64,000 nucleotides of DNA, taken from the NCBI GenBank assembly GCA_964384525.1, contig CAYLKO010000005.1:12407-76406 (forward strand), written 5' to 3'. The stretch comes from SHZI01 sp964384525. Its GTDB lineage: Bacteria; Pseudomonadota; Gammaproteobacteria; Steroidobacterales; GCA-2729495. Shown here piece after piece: positions 36,761-44,709 of this stretch (the first letter of the stretch is position 1; each line of letters opens with the position of its first letter). The notes beneath the pieces are model-generated. The model had not been told where the DNA came from and did no database searches. It saw only the letters and a program-made list of their open reading frames with translations. Both the position numbers and the translations under genes were made by a program.

Positions 36761-37894
36761 TCAGTGGTTGTGCACGTCGAACCCGCTTTTCGCGAGTTCC
36801 GACTGGATGAAGAAGGCGCCCTGCGTGGCGACGCGGGTGCCAGCCGGCACGCCCTCGATCACCGCCAGCCCATCAACCGCGCGGACGACCTTGATCTCGA
36901 CCGGCTTGAAGTGGCCCGGCTCGTCTTCCACGAAAATCACCCAGTCGCCGTCCGGGCTGCGCAGCACGGCCGCCACGGGCACGACCAGGACTTTCGCGAG
37001 ATCGCCGGCCGGATTACCCGCCTGGATGCGCGTCTCCACGAACAGGCCCGGATGCAGGCGCTCATCGGGATTGGCCACCTCGATCCGCACCGCGCGGGTG
37101 CGCGTGGTCTCGTTCAGCGCGTGATGACTCTGGATCACCTTGCCTGCCAGCCACTCATCGCCCACGCGCACCCGCGCCGGGGTACCGGCCTTGATGCCGG
37201 TCGCTTCCTTCGGCATCAGGCTGGCTTCGACCCAGACATGCGTCTCGTCGCTGATCTCGAACAGCGCGCGACCCGGCTCGACAAACTCGCCCTCGATGAA
37301 GGCGTCGCGCATGATGGTGCCGGCCTGCGGCGCGACCAGTTGCACCGTGCCATCGGCGCGTGCACCTGCCGCACCAGCCAGCACGGCATCAATCTCCTTC
37401 GTGGTCATGCCATACGCACCGACCTTGGCCCGCGCCTGCTCGAAGGCCACGCGGGCCTCGGTATAGCGCCGATCGGATACGGTTTCGCGCCCCAGCTGCT
37501 GCATCCGCCGCCACTCGCGGGCCGCCACCTGCAGCTCGCCCTGCGCCTCGGCCATGGCCGTGCTCGACAGCGTGACCAATGGCTGCCCCTGCCGCACGTG
37601 ATCGCCGAGCGCCACGTGCCGCTGCACGATCTGCGCCGCGATGCGCGGGGTGACCTGGCGGGTGAGATAGGCATTGAGCTTCACCTCGCCCGGTGCATGG
37701 ATCTCGCCGGCCAGCGGCCGGGCCGTGAGCGCTTCGACGCGGATGCCCGCCGCCTGCTGTTGTGCCGCTGTCAGCGCCACTTCGTTGGCATGTTCCGCCT
37801 CGGCCTCGGCGGCGTGGTCGTGGTCATCGGCGGCATGCACCAGCGATGCGAACAACAGAACAAGACCACTCAACCAGTAGCTGTACATCTTCAC
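36761..37894 (-). CDS. czcB: RND efflux periplasmic adaptor (CzcB family)
   Basis: A membrane-fusion protein of about 377 residues. A signal peptide (YWLSGLVLLFASLVHA) is followed by an acidic His-containing segment (DDHDHAAEAEAEHA), lipoyl-like halves around RHVALGDHVRQGQPLV, a helical hairpin, and the typical C-terminal closing GAFFIQSELAKSGF. It bridges the inner-membrane pump and outer-membrane channel. The GTG at 37894 overlaps the czcC stop by 4 bases and has GGGAG 9 bases upstream. An ATG two codons later (37888) is the alternative start. Confidence 0.92.
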   Translation of the reverse strand: MKMYSYWLSGLVLLFASLVHAADDHDHAAEAEAEHANEVALTAAQQQAAGIRVEALTARPLAGEIHAPGEVKLNAYLTRQVTPRIAAQIVQRHVALGDHVRQGQPLVTLSSTAMAEAQGELQVAAREWRRMQQLGRETVSDRRYTEARVAFEQARAKVGAYGMTTKEIDAVLAGAAGARADGTVQLVAPQAGTIMRDAFIEGEFVEPGRALFEISDETHVWVEASLMPKEATGIKAGTPARVRVGDEWLAGKVIQSHHALNETTRTRAVRIEVANPDERLHPGLFVETRIQAGNPAGDLAKVLVVPVAAVLRSPDGDWVIFVEDEPGHFKPVEIKVVRAVDGLAVIEGVPAGTRVATQGAFFIQSELAKSGFDVHNH

Positions 37895-39132
37895 GATTCG
37901 ACACTCCCGAGCCAAACTTCGACCTGTCCACTTGCCGCCAGCCAGTCCACCCATGCCTGCCACAGGTCGCCACGCAGTTCCGCGGCGCTCACTTCCGTGT
38001 CCAGGCTCTGGGCGAGTTGCACCAGGTAATCCGTGGTGCTCAGTTCGCCCGCCTGCCACAGTCGCTGCAGCAGTTCGGTCTGACGCTGCAGGCTGAACTC
38101 CCCGGCCTGACGCCATTCCAGCCATGCGTCACGGGTCAGCCGGTAGCGTTCTGCCGTGGCGATCAGCCGGGCGCGCGCCTGCCGCGCCATGGCCTGCAGC
38201 TCAAGCTTCGCCCCGGTGGTGTCCGCGCTGGCCGCTTCCACCTCCGCCTTGAAGTCATTGCGGATGAACAGCGGAATGGAAAAGGTCACGCCGATCAGGC
38301 CTTCGGAATCCTCGCGGCCACCGCGCACGCCGATGGTGGGATCCGGCCGGCTCTCCCGGCGCTTCAGCCGCACGGTTTCGCGGGCCGCGTTGATGCGTGC
38401 CTGCTGGGCGCGCAACGCCGGCAGCTGCAGCAGATCCGTCTCGGGGTCGAGCGGTGTGCGATCGAAATCCGGCAGTGTGTCCGGCAGCGACGGCCACACT
38501 GGTTGGGTGTTGCCGGTCAGCGCGATCAGGCCCTGCGCTGCCTGCACCTGGGCCGTGGCCGCCCGGGCCTTCTGGATGCGCGCCTGGCTCGCCGCCAGCT
38601 GCGCCAGATCCACCTCCACCTGCGGCAGATCGCCGGCCTCGTAGCGGCGCACGGCCAGCTCCAGGAACTGTTGCGTCAACTCGTGCCGCTGTTCCGCCAG
38701 CCGCTCCACGGCACGATGGGTATCGAAATCCACCAGTGCAGACAGCAGGTCCGTGGCAAGCGTCTGCCGCGCCTCCGCGAGCGCCGCTGCCGAAGCCTCG
38801 GTCTCGGCGGCGGCAATGCTGCCGAGTGCTTCCCGCTTGTCTGACCAATCGATGGTCTGGCTCAGGCCCACGCTCGAGGTCTTGACGTCCGCCTTTTCTA
38901 CATCCAGTTCCAGTTCGGGGTTGTAGAGCGGCTGATCCGCGCCGCGCAGCCTGGCCCGCGCAGCTGCCAGCGCCGCATTGGCTGCCTGCACGCGCGGGTT
39001 CCCGGCCAGCGTCGCGCTGACCAGCGCCGCCAGTGCGACCTCCCGATCCGGAGGGCTATCCGCAGCAGCCCAGGGTGCTGCCGCCAGCAGCGCCGCCACC
39101 AGGGCCAGCTGCCATCTTGTTGTATGCCACAT
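37891..39132 (-). CDS. czcC: Outer membrane efflux channel (CzcC, TolC-like)
   Basis: A 413-residue outer-membrane factor. A signal peptide (LALVAALLAAAPWAAA) precedes two repeats of long alpha-helical hairpins typical of the OEP family, recognisable by AANAALAAARARLRGADQPL and by Leu/Ala/Gln heptads. No lipobox Cys follows the signal peptide. It forms the trimeric exit duct of the CzcCBA complex. The gene lies 72 bases downstream of the small CzcI-like gene and overlaps czcB by 4 bases. Confidence 0.9.
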   Translation of the reverse strand: MWHTTRWQLALVAALLAAAPWAAADSPPDREVALAALVSATLAGNPRVQAANAALAAARARLRGADQPLYNPELELDVEKADVKTSSVGLSQTIDWSDKREALGSIAAAETEASAAALAEARQTLATDLLSALVDFDTHRAVERLAEQRHELTQQFLELAVRRYEAGDLPQVEVDLAQLAASQARIQKARAATAQVQAAQGLIALTGNTQPVWPSLPDTLPDFDRTPLDPETDLLQLPALRAQQARINAARETVRLKRRESRPDPTIGVRGGREDSEGLIGVTFSIPLFIRNDFKAEVEAASADTTGAKLELQAMARQARARLIATAERYRLTRDAWLEWRQAGEFSLQRQTELLQRLWQAGELSTTDYLVQLAQSLDTEVSAAELRGDLWQAWVDWLAASGQVEVWLGSVES

Positions 39133-39204
39133 GCATGAAGTTCCTTGACCACAATCAGGCCTGCACCACGCAACGCGCAGCGCACCAGTCGGGTGACAAA
39201 GAAT

Positions 39205-39516
39205 TCAGGCGATGGGAGGTTCGGTCGGCGGCGGGAGGGCGAGGGAAAGGTGGGCGGCTTCACGGTGCCGGCTGACCGGCTGCCTGCCGAAGTCCGTCAA
39301 CACGGAGGTTGTAATTGGAAATCCCAGGAAGTGGGCACCACTGTGACAGCAGTGATCGCAGGTCTCGGCGGCATTCGTGGTGTCGTGCTGACTGTCAGCA
39401 ACCTGCGACCACTCCGCCTCATGCCCGAAAAACGCCTCCGCATGCATGTCTGCCGACCAGGCCAGGACGGAAAACAGCAGCGAGACGATGAGGCAGTGGG
39501 CAATCAGGCGACGCAT
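39205..39516 (-). CDS. Small secreted Cys/His protein, CzcI-like
   Basis: A 103-residue protein at the head of the czc operon. It starts MRRLIAHCLIVSLLFSVLAW (signal peptide), has a metal-ligand cluster ETCDHCCHSGAHFLG in the middle, and ends PPTEPPIA. CzcI of Cupriavidus, a small periplasmic protein encoded before czcCBA and influencing its metal-dependent expression, has the same order: signal peptide, central CxxC-H block, short Pro-containing tail. The match is by layout and position only. An ATG three codons upstream (39525) is possible. Confidence 0.65.
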   Translation of the reverse strand: MRRLIAHCLIVSLLFSVLAWSADMHAEAFFGHEAEWSQVADSQHDTTNAAETCDHCCHSGAHFLGFPITTSVLTDFGRQPVSRHREAAHLSLALPPPTEPPIA

Positions 39517-39680
39517 GCTGGCCATTCTGTGGGAGATCGGGGCGGGGCGCAACGATGCACAACCGCAGCACACTGAAAACTCGAACCAACAGACGGAATG
39601 CCACACCCCCCGCCGGACGATTAGACTGAATGGAACAGGGGCATTGAAACAACCGAACGCAATCCCTCGGAGGAAGCCGC

Positions 39681-40682
39681 ATGTTGAAGACGCGTCTCTG
39701 CCGCGATCTCGGGACCGTCCACCCGATCCTCTGCGCTCCGCTCGGGGTCTGGTGTGCGGGACCCGAACTGGCTGCTGCCGGTTCCAACGCCGGGGGCCTC
39801 GGCTTTCTCGGCCTGGGCGGGTTCCCCGCCGCTGCCATCCGGGAGTTGGTCCGCGATACCCACAAGCGAACCTCGCAACCCTTCGGGGTGGGCCTGCTCC
39901 TGCCCAGCCTCAGGGGCGGCGAGGTGGCGGCCTGCATCGAGGAGCAGGTTTCCGCACTGCTGCTCTTCTGGGGTGACGTTGCACCGCATGTCGGGGAAGC
40001 AAAACGCGCGGGCATCCGTGTGTTCGCCCAGGTCGGATCGGTCGCAGAGGCGAAAGCGGCGGTCGCGGCTGGAGTCGACGTGATTGTCGCCCAGGGATTC
40101 GAGGCGGGAGGTCACGTCCGGGGCACAATCTCGCTCGCGACGCTGGTACCAACGGTGGTTCAGGCGGTGGCACCCATGCCAGTGGTTGCGGCCGGCGGCA
40201 TCGCCACCGGAGCCGGGCTGGTTGCGGCCCTCGGGCTCGGTGCCGAGGCCGTGATGATGGGAACACGTTTCGTCGCGAGTGACGAGTCGCGGGCTTCCCA
40301 CGAGTACAAGCAGCGAATCGTTCGAGCGGGCACCGAGGACACGGTGTACACCGAACTCTTCGATATCGGCTGGCCCGCGGCCCCGCACCGCGTACTGCGC
40401 AACAAGGCAGTTGACGAATGGGAAGCAGCCGGCCGGCCTCCTCCGGGGCAACGGCCCGGAGAAGGAACATCGGTTGGCAGGATACAGATCGGAAAAAGGA
40501 CGATAGACGTTCCCCGATACTCCGTCATGGGTCCGCCGAGCGGCTACGACGGTGATCATGAATACACGGTGCTCTATGCAGGCGAGTCGTGCAGTCTGGT
40601 GAACGACATCAAACCGGCTGGCGACATCGTCCGGGACGTCGTCGCCGAGGCGGAAGGTGTATTGCGGAAGCTGCGGGCCTGA
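39681..40682 (+). CDS. Nitronate monooxygenase family flavoprotein
   Basis: A 333-residue FMN-binding TIM-barrel protein. Recognisable pieces are HPILCAPLGVWCAGPELAAA at the N-terminus, AQGFEAGGHVRG (the GGH motif whose His is the proposed base), PVVAAGGIATGAGLVAALGL and VMMGTRFVASDES (phosphate binding). The family oxidises alkyl nitronates with O2; some members are quinone reductases or act on other carbon acids. GGAGG lies 9 bases upstream of the ATG. The neighbours give no pathway: the czc operon is upstream on the other strand and a decayed mobile element follows directly. Confidence 0.9.
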   Translation: MLKTRLCRDLGTVHPILCAPLGVWCAGPELAAAGSNAGGLGFLGLGGFPAAAIRELVRDTHKRTSQPFGVGLLLPSLRGGEVAACIEEQVSALLLFWGDVAPHVGEAKRAGIRVFAQVGSVAEAKAAVAAGVDVIVAQGFEAGGHVRGTISLATLVPTVVQAVAPMPVVAAGGIATGAGLVAALGLGAEAVMMGTRFVASDESRASHEYKQRIVRAGTEDTVYTELFDIGWPAAPHRVLRNKAVDEWEAAGRPPPGQRPGEGTSVGRIQIGKRTIDVPRYSVMGPPSGYDGDHEYTVLYAGESCSLVNDIKPAGDIVRDVVAEAEGVLRKLRA

Positions 40683-40912
40683 TCACCATCAGGAGGAGTG
40701 GCTATCAGCCAATTGATTCAGAGAAGAACGATGGACGACTCGTTATTGTCGCCCCGGAACTGCTCCCCGATGGCAGATCCATTCGGATCGTCGTTGTGCC
40801 CAACGCAGCAGGTCAGGTGATCGACTTCCACCTTCGCATCAACGCACTGGAAAACAAGTACGGGAACGGTTGTCCATCCTGGATGGAGACGAGTCTGCCC
40901 ATGGAGTAAAAT

Positions 40913-41098
40913 ATGAGAATGCCGAATCTAGGCTTATTCAAGGGTTATCCGCCGCAGGGCTCCTCGAAGGAGGAAGCGGACGCCTTGTGGGAGGCAAATC
41001 AGCGCAATCATCCACTTACACGGATGACGGAGGCCGAGCGCGTCCGTATCGCGAGCCGGCAACAGCCAAAGAACTCGACGCCGAAGAAGCCCGCCTAA
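40913..41098 (+). CDS. Small protein of unknown function (61 aa)
   Basis: A 61-residue frame with GGAG 7 bases before the ATG. The sequence starts MRMPNLGLFKGYPPQGSSKE, includes EADALWEANQRNHPLTRMTE and ends with a basic Lys/Pro tail (STPKKPA). Its composition looks natural rather than like a GC-rich shadow. It overlaps in another frame the start of a plus-strand polyvalent-like piece (41043 on), so only one of the two is likely coding in the overlap, or the join is a frameshift. It may be the remains of a larger gene. Confidence 0.35.
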   Translation: MRMPNLGLFKGYPPQGSSKEEADALWEANQRNHPLTRMTEAERVRIASRQQPKNSTPKKPA

Positions 41099-41193
41099 TA
41101 GAGCGAGCCGAAGCGGAAGGGTTCTTCTGGACAGACGACATCGTCCGAAATGTCGTAAGTCACCTTGGCAAGGATAGCGGCGGCACAGAACAC
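41043..41193 (+). pseudogene. Fragment resembling a phage/ICE polyvalent protein domain
   Basis: The plus frame containing AKELDAEEARLIERAEAEGF and then FWTDDIVRNVVSHLGKDSGG reads like a piece of a larger soluble protein and ends at GTEH exactly where repeat copy A begins (41194). The GGTEH stretch resembles the glycine-rich start of the polyvalent-protein kinase-like domain, but this is recall of a pattern and not a tested match. There is no start codon with a ribosome site in frame and no natural end, so it is treated as a truncated remnant. Confidence 0.3.
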
Positions 41194-41567
41194 TTGGACT
41201 CCGGACCCCCGATAGAACTCAGGGGTTTTTCTTGTATCCACGTACAGCGGCTTAATATCGCCACGCTTGATGTACGAGCCCAGCGGCAATTCTCCATGGC
41301 CGACGGGCGCGTCTTGAACGGTGTGCCATCGCGCTTGAAGACGAGCGGCGAAGGCTCTGATGAACCTACGTCTTCGGCGGATCGTCCTGGTTCTTCGTCA
41401 GCGGGTCGCTACCTTCCCGGAGCGCGAGACCTTTCTGCTCCGTCCGCTGGCCGAGGGCTGTCAGATGGGGGGTCGTTCATTTCCTCGCCGACCTGCTGGA
41501 GCGACCGGCCGAGGGCGACCATCGGCAGTGAAAAGTCCCTGGCCTTGGGCTTGGCCTTGTCGTTCAT
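41194..41567. repeat. Duplicated unit, copy A
   Basis: This segment aligns with 42149-42452 along its whole length apart from about 70 extra bases here (roughly 41252-41322). On the minus strand it carries a frame starting at 41567 (MNDKAKPKARDFSLPMVAL) that matches the 66-residue protein of copy B. In copy A the frame breaks at a run of six G (near 41466) where copy B has five; restoring five gives the same C-terminus ending NQDDPPK. In contrast the next minus frame (IKPLYVDTRKTPEFYRGSGV) is continuous here but broken in copy B. Confidence 0.75.
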
Positions 41568-41589
41568 TGATGCCGTCCTTCTGGCCGTG

Positions 41590-41610
41590 CTGAGCCGACT
41601 GCTCGCGGAT
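41590..41610. repeat. 21-bp exact repeat, first copy
   Basis: CTGAGCCGACTGCTCGCGGA plus T, identical to 42864-42884, where the second copy runs into the stop codon of the TPR gene. Order relative to the 31-bp repeat is reversed between the two sites, showing rearrangement rather than one simple tandem duplication. Confidence 0.75.
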
Positions 41611-41728
41611 AATGCTCGCTGGTCGAATTTTCGGCGCTGCTTCTGCGGCCCCAAACAGACTACCACCGGGCTACTCGGCAGAGTCCCCGACGGCATGGTC
41701 AACGTAGCGGTTCAGGATGGACTCATTG

Positions 41729-41759
41729 GGCGTGGAGTTCCGCGGGCCGCATGACATGC
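41729..41759. repeat. 31-bp exact repeat, first copy
   Basis: A 31-base segment beginning GGCGTGGAGTTCCGCGGGCC, identical to 42763-42793. On the minus strand both copies open a short frame MSCGPRNSTP that then diverges (28 residues here, 20 at the other copy). Confidence 0.75.
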
Positions 41760-41807
41760 GGTTGAAGCCACATTCAACCGGCCCGGCATGATGAAGGCAG
41801 CGAGCAA

Positions 41808-41975
41808 GGGTCGGCATCGCCGACAAGGTGGCGCTCAAGCTCTACGAGCCCATTCAGACCGTCATCAACAGCGAGGTTCGAGAAGCCGATGGCCACTACA
41901 CACACGGGTTGATCGAGGTGGCTCTCACGGCGGCCGAGCCCGGCCATACCCTGAACCACGAAGTTGCCCAGGAGT
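41808..41975 (+). pseudogene. Fragment of a large polyvalent protein (peptidase-like region)
   Basis: The plus frame reads VGIADKVALKLYEPIQTVIN, then a stretch with ADGHYTHGLIEVAL and finally PGHTLNHEVAQ. Large phage/ICE polyvalent proteins contain a comparable segment in which a conserved hydrophobic strand precedes a TxNHE(A/V)xHA metal-binding-like motif. Here the NHEV part is kept, but the expected second His is displaced and the sequence loses the pattern after residue AQ. No start codon fits and both sides run into repeats, so it is a remnant. Confidence 0.4.
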
Positions 41976-42073
41976 GCCGCCACGCGATCATCGGCGCCAG
42001 ACGACTTCAGCAGGAAGCGCGGCATCTCGCCATCTTGCGGCGCGACACGGCCCGCCGTCGCACTTCTGGACTT

Positions 42074-42087
42074 CCGTAACTTGACCA
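42074..42087. repeat. 14-bp inverted repeat, left copy
   Basis: CCGTAACTTGACCA is the exact reverse complement of TGGTCAAGTTACGG at 42687-42700. The pair brackets duplicated unit B. In both places one frame reads DLVKLR, so they may be two pieces of the same coding sequence in opposite orientation, not true element ends. Confidence 0.5.
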
Positions 42088-42148
42088 GATCACGACCGGT
42101 CTTTAGCCTTCGATCAAAGCCCCTGGGGCTGTCGGCGTAGCCGGGGAA

Positions 42149-42452
42149 TTGGACTCCGGACCACCGATAGAACTCAGGGGTTTTCTTGTATCCACGTACA
42201 GCGGCTTCATGTCATCGCGCTTGAAGACGAGCGGCGAAGGCTCTGATGAACCTACGGCTTCGGCGGATCGTCCTGGTTCTGTGTCAGCGGTTCGCTGCCC
42301 TCCCGGAGCGCGAGACCCTTCTGCTCCGTCCGCTGGCCGAGGGCCGTCAGATGGGGGTCGTTGTACTTCTCGCCCATCCGCTGCAGGGTCTTGCCGAGCA
42401 CGACCATCGGCAGTGAAGAATCCCTGCCCCTGGGCTTGGCCTTGTCGTTCAT
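42149..42452. repeat. Duplicated unit, copy B
   Basis: Second copy of the unit at 41194-41567. It begins with the same TTGGACTCCGGACC. It lacks about 70 bases present in copy A; the missing part lies between two CGCTTGA sequences, suggesting deletion by short-repeat recombination. The 66-residue frame is intact here. The following minus frame (MKPLYVDTRK) is broken because a run of four A (near 42188) replaces five A in copy A. Confidence 0.75.
42252..42452 (-). CDS. Small protein of unknown function (66 aa), intact copy
   Basis: A 66-residue hydrophilic protein starting MNDKAKPRGRDSSLPMVVLG, with a predicted short helix (KTLQRMGEKYND) and ending NQDDPPKP. The same protein with a one-base frameshift is encoded in copy A at 41567. 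Differences between the copies are mostly conservative at protein level and the reading frame is kept apart from one homopolymer, which argues that this frame was once under selection. It is not recognised as a known family. The ATG overlaps a longer upstream minus frame (KSAELFFGDAAQYAAESEGG), which may be the end of a preceding gene piece. Confidence 0.45.
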   Translation of the reverse strand: MNDKAKPRGRDSSLPMVVLGKTLQRMGEKYNDPHLTALGQRTEQKGLALREGSEPLTQNQDDPPKP

Positions 42453-42686
42453 TCGCGGTCTCCCTGCTGGCCAGTGTGCTCGACCGTTCGTGGATCAGCC
42501 GGACCGGGTCGATGGTCGGCGCGGCTCCAGTTTCTCCAAACAGTCCGCCACCCTCCGATTCGGCGGCGTATTGCGCAGCGTCGCCAAAGAAAAGCTCCGC
42601 ACTCTTTGCCACGTCCGGGGTCCGATTCCCCGGGGTCTGGCAAGGAGTGCAGAGCCGTAGCGGGAAAATATTCTCGTCCACTGACT

Positions 42687-42700
42687 TGGTCAAGTTACGG
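42687..42700. repeat. 14-bp inverted repeat, right copy
   Basis: TGGTCAAGTTACGG, reverse complement of 42074-42087; see that entry. Confidence 0.5.
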
Positions 42701-42762
42701 TAGTGCAGAGCAGCGCAGCAGGACGACTTCAAGCCAGTCGCCAACCTGACTGGCCATGAACT

Positions 42763-42793
42763 GGCGTGGAGTTCCGCGGGCCGCATGACATGC
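42763..42793. repeat. 31-bp exact repeat, second copy
   Basis: Identical to 41729-41759. It lies 70 bases before the second copy of the 21-bp repeat, whereas the first pair has the opposite order. Confidence 0.75.
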
Positions 42794-42863
42794 AGGATCT
42801 CCGGATAGCAGCCAGGCAGTGGTACCGGGAAAACCTGATGAACGCCGGTACAACTTGGCCGCG

Positions 42864-42884
42864 CTGAGCCGACTGCTCGCGGAT
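42864..42884. repeat. 21-bp exact repeat, second copy
   Basis: Identical to 41590-41610. Its last base is the first base of the TPR gene's stop codon (42884-42886 on the minus strand), so the right boundary of the decayed element touches the 3' end of that gene. Confidence 0.75.
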
Positions 42885-44569
42885 CAGAACCGCGATGACC
42901 TGAGCTTGACGTCTGCATCCTTCCACGCCACGCGCAATTGCCCAGCCACATCGGCCGCCTCAGCCGCCCTGCCCTGTTTCGCAAGCGCGTGCTGCAGGCC
43001 AAAGAGCGCATAGCCGTTGCCCGGATTGCGGGCGAGGTCCTGCCAGTACACCGTTTCGGCCTCGGCCGCGCGACCGGCATCGAGCAATTCGGCACCGAGA
43101 TAGTGGCGCACCGGGAAATACCAGTCGGGCGGCTCGTTGTAGCGGAAGCCGTCCTGGAGCCGCGCTGCGCGATCGAGTTTGGCGATGGCGGCTTCGCGGT
43201 CACCGCTCGCGGTGGCAATCCCGGCGTCGAGGACCAGCGTGGCGACCGTGAGCACCGCCGGAGCTGGTGTAAAGCCGACGAACTTGTCCTTCATGAAGTC
43301 GCCGTTGGCCACCTTTCCGACTGCTGCCAGCTCCTGCTTCGCAGCGCGCAGCTTGCCCTGGTATCGATAAGCCATGCCGCGTGCGTAATGCCACATGGCA
43401 TTCATCAGCATGTAGTCCGCGTGCGGCTGCGGCTCCTTCAGGATCTCGTCCCAACGCCCGAAGCGCACCATCACGTAGAGCGGCTGGCTCATCAGGTGCT
43501 GGATGGTCTCCGAGAAGGGACCCGATGCCTTGAGCGTGCCGGGATCGAGTCCCCGGGCGATCATTCTTCCCGCATCCATCGCGGCGGCGCTGCGCCCCTG
43601 GAACATCGCCGCCCAGGACAGGAAGTGCTGGTTGTGGCGGTGATAGAAGAGCGGATAGATGCCCTGTGCCTGGCATTGCGCGACATAGGCATTGTCGGCG
43701 GCGTCCGCCAGCACATTGGCGTCATAGGCATCGCCGTAGCGGCCGACCCGCATGTAGATGTGGGTGGGCATGTGCACGAGGTGCCCGGCCGCCGGCGCCA
43801 TCTTCAGCAGCCGGTCGGCGCTGTTTTCGGCACGTCGGCCATCGACCGCCTCGAATGCGTGGATGTGCAGGTGCAGGGCGCCCATGTGGTCGGGATGGCG
43901 GCGCAACACGGACTCGATCGAGTCGACGATCACCAGTGTGTCCGGATGCGGCGTGCCGTCCGGATACCAGTAATCCCACGGCGAGACGTTCATCAGCGCA
44001 TCGGCATGGATCGTGAGCGCATCCGGATCAGCCGGATACTTCGCGGCCACGTCGCGCATCGCGTCGGCGAAGGCGCGGTCGAGCGCGGTGCGATTCTCCG
44101 GTGCCGGATTCGCATAGCGCTCCGCCATCGCCTCGATGTAGGCACGCTCGGCAGGCGTCACCTTGTCGCGCAGGCTCATCGCCTTCTGGATTGCGGCATA
44201 CGCCTGCTCGTTGACCTCGGGCATCATCGGCAGGTTGAGATTCGGCCCGAGTGCGTAGGCCCAGCCCCAGTACGCCATTGCATTCGAAGGATCGAGGCGC
44301 ACCGCTTCCTTGAAGGCGCGAATCGCCTCGGAATGGTTGAAGGCGTAGGCAAGCCTGAGACCCTGGTCGAAGAACTCCTGCGACTTCGGGTTGCTGGTGG
44401 TCACCGCGTGATGCAGGTCGCCAAGGCCCGTCAGGACGGGCGCGACCGGCTCGGTGGCTGTTGCGGTATCGATCGCGAGTGCCCGCGGATCCCAGAACTG
44501 TGCGTGGGCCAGCGTTGTGGCAAGAACAAGCGTGAGGGAGACGAGGATCCGTGCAGCTTGGACGACCAT
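42884..44569 (-). CDS. Secreted tetratricopeptide-repeat protein
   Basis: A 561-residue exported protein: signal peptide (VSLTLVLATTLAHA), then TPR-like helical repeats. The first repeat is clear in FFDQGLRLAYAFNHSEAIRA followed by AVRLDPSNAMAYWGWAYALG. Others occur around RPEAETVYWQDLARNPGNGY-like sequence near the C-terminus. The central part has conserved aromatic/His motifs (HLHIHAFEA, HMPTHIYMRVGRY) found in a widespread family of periplasmic TPR proteins with no assigned activity. GGAGG precedes the ATG at 44569. The stop codon is at the edge of the decayed mobile region. Confidence 0.82.
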   Translation of the reverse strand: MVVQAARILVSLTLVLATTLAHAQFWDPRALAIDTATATEPVAPVLTGLGDLHHAVTTSNPKSQEFFDQGLRLAYAFNHSEAIRAFKEAVRLDPSNAMAYWGWAYALGPNLNLPMMPEVNEQAYAAIQKAMSLRDKVTPAERAYIEAMAERYANPAPENRTALDRAFADAMRDVAAKYPADPDALTIHADALMNVSPWDYWYPDGTPHPDTLVIVDSIESVLRRHPDHMGALHLHIHAFEAVDGRRAENSADRLLKMAPAAGHLVHMPTHIYMRVGRYGDAYDANVLADAADNAYVAQCQAQGIYPLFYHRHNQHFLSWAAMFQGRSAAAMDAGRMIARGLDPGTLKASGPFSETIQHLMSQPLYVMVRFGRWDEILKEPQPHADYMLMNAMWHYARGMAYRYQGKLRAAKQELAAVGKVANGDFMKDKFVGFTPAPAVLTVATLVLDAGIATASGDREAAIAKLDRAARLQDGFRYNEPPDWYFPVRHYLGAELLDAGRAAEAETVYWQDLARNPGNGYALFGLQHALAKQGRAAEAADVAGQLRVAWKDADVKLRSSRF

Positions 44570-44709
44570 GGTGAGCCTCCTTGGTCTGCGTCGTTGCTCG
44601 ATCGCCAAAAGATACCACTGGGCGGGGCAGTTGCGGTGGCGGCCGGCGAAATACCGTTACCGCAGGATCAAGCTGCTATTTGTTGTCCATATGTTTGATT
44701 CCATGGCCT

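Larger units (their letters stand above)
40683..42883. mobile_element. Decayed mobile-element region with polyvalent-protein-like pieces
   Basis: A 2.2-kb stretch between two intact genes that holds only short, interrupted frames on both strands. Plus-strand pieces resemble segments of the very large polyvalent proteins of phages and ICEs. Two diverged copies of one unit are present (41194-41567 and 42149-42452), and three other short exact repeats recur in changed order. A plus frame around 40700-40909 (ending MPSWMETSLPME-like) may be another fragment. No integrase, transposase or clear ends were found, so the type of element is not known. Each piece is listed separately. Confidence 0.6.

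Noticed and set aside
36131..38029. Long plus-strand frame opposite czcB and czcA
   Set aside because: Antisense to genes with clear family motifs, no ribosome site, no domain.
41095..41289. Minus frame starting MPLGSYIKRGDIKPLYVDTR as an intact gene
   Set aside because: Its second half is antisense to the plus-strand polyvalent-like piece and begins outside the repeat, so it is likely a join of unit copy A with unrelated DNA.
41774..42025. Minus-strand 83-codon frame in the decayed element
   Set aside because: The plus-strand reading of the same DNA has the better supported polyvalent-like sequence, so the minus frame is probably a shadow.
42615..42633. tRNA T-arm-like hairpin CCGGGG-TCCGATT-CCCCGG, possible attachment site
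   Set aside because: The loop does not have the TTC consensus at positions 54-56, no CCA end follows and no other tRNA part is nearby.
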